Shown one piece after another: positions 63,237 through 64,000 of a stretch of 64,000 nt of DNA (positions within the stretch are counted from its first letter, which is position 1; each line of letters starts with the position of its first letter). The position numbers and the translations under genes were made by a program. The DNA is from Phycisphaerae bacterium (GTDB lineage: Bacteria > Planctomycetota > Phycisphaerae > UBA1845): contig JANQQK010000079.1 of assembly GCA_028289375.1 (NCBI GenBank), forward strand, positions 40,330 to 104,329, given 5' to 3'. The notes below the pieces were generated by a model, which was not told the DNA's origin, made no database searches, and worked only from the letters and a program-made list of their open reading frames with translations.

Positions 63237-64000
63237 ATGGGACTCATGAAACACGCCATTTCTCCAGCTATGGCCATGGTCGCCTTGTTCAGTCCCTTCG
63301 TTGTGGCTGGCGGTGTGGTGTCGTTCGAGGACGTGACTGTAGGTGCAGGGCTTGATACGTCGCACACAGTGCCCGGTTCGGACGACGCATTCTTTTGCAG
63401 CGAACAGGGGCGCATGACCGCCGGTGCTGCAGCCGTCGACGTCAATGCGGATGGGTTTGTCGACCTGTTTGTCACACGAATCTACTCGCCGAATCTGCTC
63501 TACATCAACAATGGTGATGGCACATTCACCGAGTCAGCCGCAGCGGCTGGGGTGGACTTTTCAGCATCCAGCGCGGGCGTTTCCTTTGCTGACATCGACA
63601 ACGACGGTGATCAGGATATTTACGTCGCAACGATCCTCGACAATCGCAACGTACTCTACATCAACGACGGCAGTGGGGTCTTTCGCGAGGAGGCTGTTGA
63701 TCGGAGCGTGGCAACTTTCTCCGCATTCCCCTTCGGAAACAATGTCGGGGCGACATTTGGCGACTACGACAAAGACGGCGACCTTGATCTTCATGTTGTT
63801 GAGTGGCAATCGATCGCAGGCAGGAAGAACCGTTTGCTGCAGAATGATGGCAACGGGTACTTTCAGGACGCAACGCTCAGTTCGGGGGTATCGTCAAAGT
63901 TGGTCTGGGGTTTTGCGAGTGCGTTTGCTGATCTTGATGGCGACACACATCCTGACTTGCTCATCGCTGCGGACTTCGGGACCAGTCGACTTTTCCACAA
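63237..64000 (+). CDS. Secreted FG-GAP/VCBS repeat protein, C-terminus outside the window
   Basis: This open frame runs from the ATG at 63237 (or 63246) to the end of the window without a stop, giving 254 complete codons. A signal peptide (MKHAISPAMAMVALFSPF) is followed by repeated calcium-loop FG-GAP units: DVNADGFVDLFV, DIDNDGDQDIYV, DYDKDGDLDLHV and DLDGDTHPDLLI. Each is followed by NLLYINNGDGTF-type strands, typical of ASPIC/UnbV and FG-GAP beta-propellers. It is the closest relative in the window of the lipoprotein at 1081-2283. Likely exported; function unknown. Confidence 0.8.
   Translation, partial: MGLMKHAISPAMAMVALFSPFVVAGGVVSFEDVTVGAGLDTSHTVPGSDDAFFCSEQGRMTAGAAAVDVNADGFVDLFVTRIYSPNLLYINNGDGTFTESAAAAGVDFSASSAGVSFADIDNDGDQDIYVATILDNRNVLYINDGSGVFREEAVDRSVATFSAFPFGNNVGATFGDYDKDGDLDLHVVEWQSIAGRKNRLLQNDGNGYFQDATLSSGVSSKLVWGFASAFADLDGDTHPDLLIAADFGTSRLFH

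Overview
The window is 64 kb of high-GC bacterial chromosome with dense coding on both strands. The gene content points to Planctomycetota, probably a Phycisphaerae-like lineage. Evidence for this is two PEP-CTERM proteins, a prepilin with the C-terminal FFDGH motif typical of planctomycetal pseudopilins, a small Hc1-type histone-like protein, very large Cys-rich secreted proteins with dockerin/cohesin-like modules, and a bacterial microcompartment (BMC) locus. The assignment is inferred from families, not from a marker gene. I saw no rRNA, tRNA, CRISPR array, phage or transposase.

Layout. 1-3.0 kb: secreted or membrane proteins on the minus strand, with a palindromic repeat patch. 3.0-13 kb: housekeeping genes (purC, surE, a FabZ-like dehydratase, holA, a sigma factor, an Hc1 protein) mixed with a GH10-like protein that has lost both catalytic glutamates, a ComEA-like protein, and TPR proteins. 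13-18.9 kb: two PEP-CTERM paralogues, an ECF sigma/anti-sigma pair, a DNRLRE-dockerin secreted protein and pyruvate kinase. 19-21 kb: a YihY membrane protein and a methyltransferase. 21.2-26.9 kb: the BMC operon. 27-30.2 kb: a DUF4198 protein, a guanine-deaminase-like enzyme and an OPA-family sugar-phosphate antiporter. 30.5-39.6 kb: a prepilin and two giant secreted proteins. 39.8-49.2 kb: alaS, an HtrA protease, a MutS2 without Smr domain, a membrane metallophosphoesterase and a large secreted protein. 49.2-59 kb: an eight-gene oligopeptide ABC transporter operon with two permease/binding-protein sets and one ATPase pair. 59-64 kb: an LCAT-like hydrolase, a beta-propeller lipoprotein and a truncated FG-GAP protein at the window edge.

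The most interesting system is the BMC operon. A fused RpiB-DeoC protein, a CoA-acylating aldehyde dehydrogenase and six shell proteins (one BMC-H, one CsoS1D-like BMC-T, one ordinary BMC-T, three BMC-P) suggest a compartment that splits 2-deoxyribose-5-phosphate into glyceraldehyde-3-phosphate and acetaldehyde and oxidises the acetaldehyde to acetyl-CoA inside the shell. This matches the sugar-phosphate-utilising BMC class known from genome surveys. Unusual points are the fusion, an encapsulation-peptide-like helix in its linker, a non-canonical RpiB active site, the absence of PduL and alcohol dehydrogenase nearby, and short hairpin repeats in every sizeable gap between shell genes. A nearby deaminase and sugar-phosphate antiporter fit nucleoside or DNA scavenging, but that link is inferred.

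Start codons were chosen by ribosome-binding site, overlap with the upstream gene and the family N-terminus. No database search was possible, so family calls rest on motif recognition.
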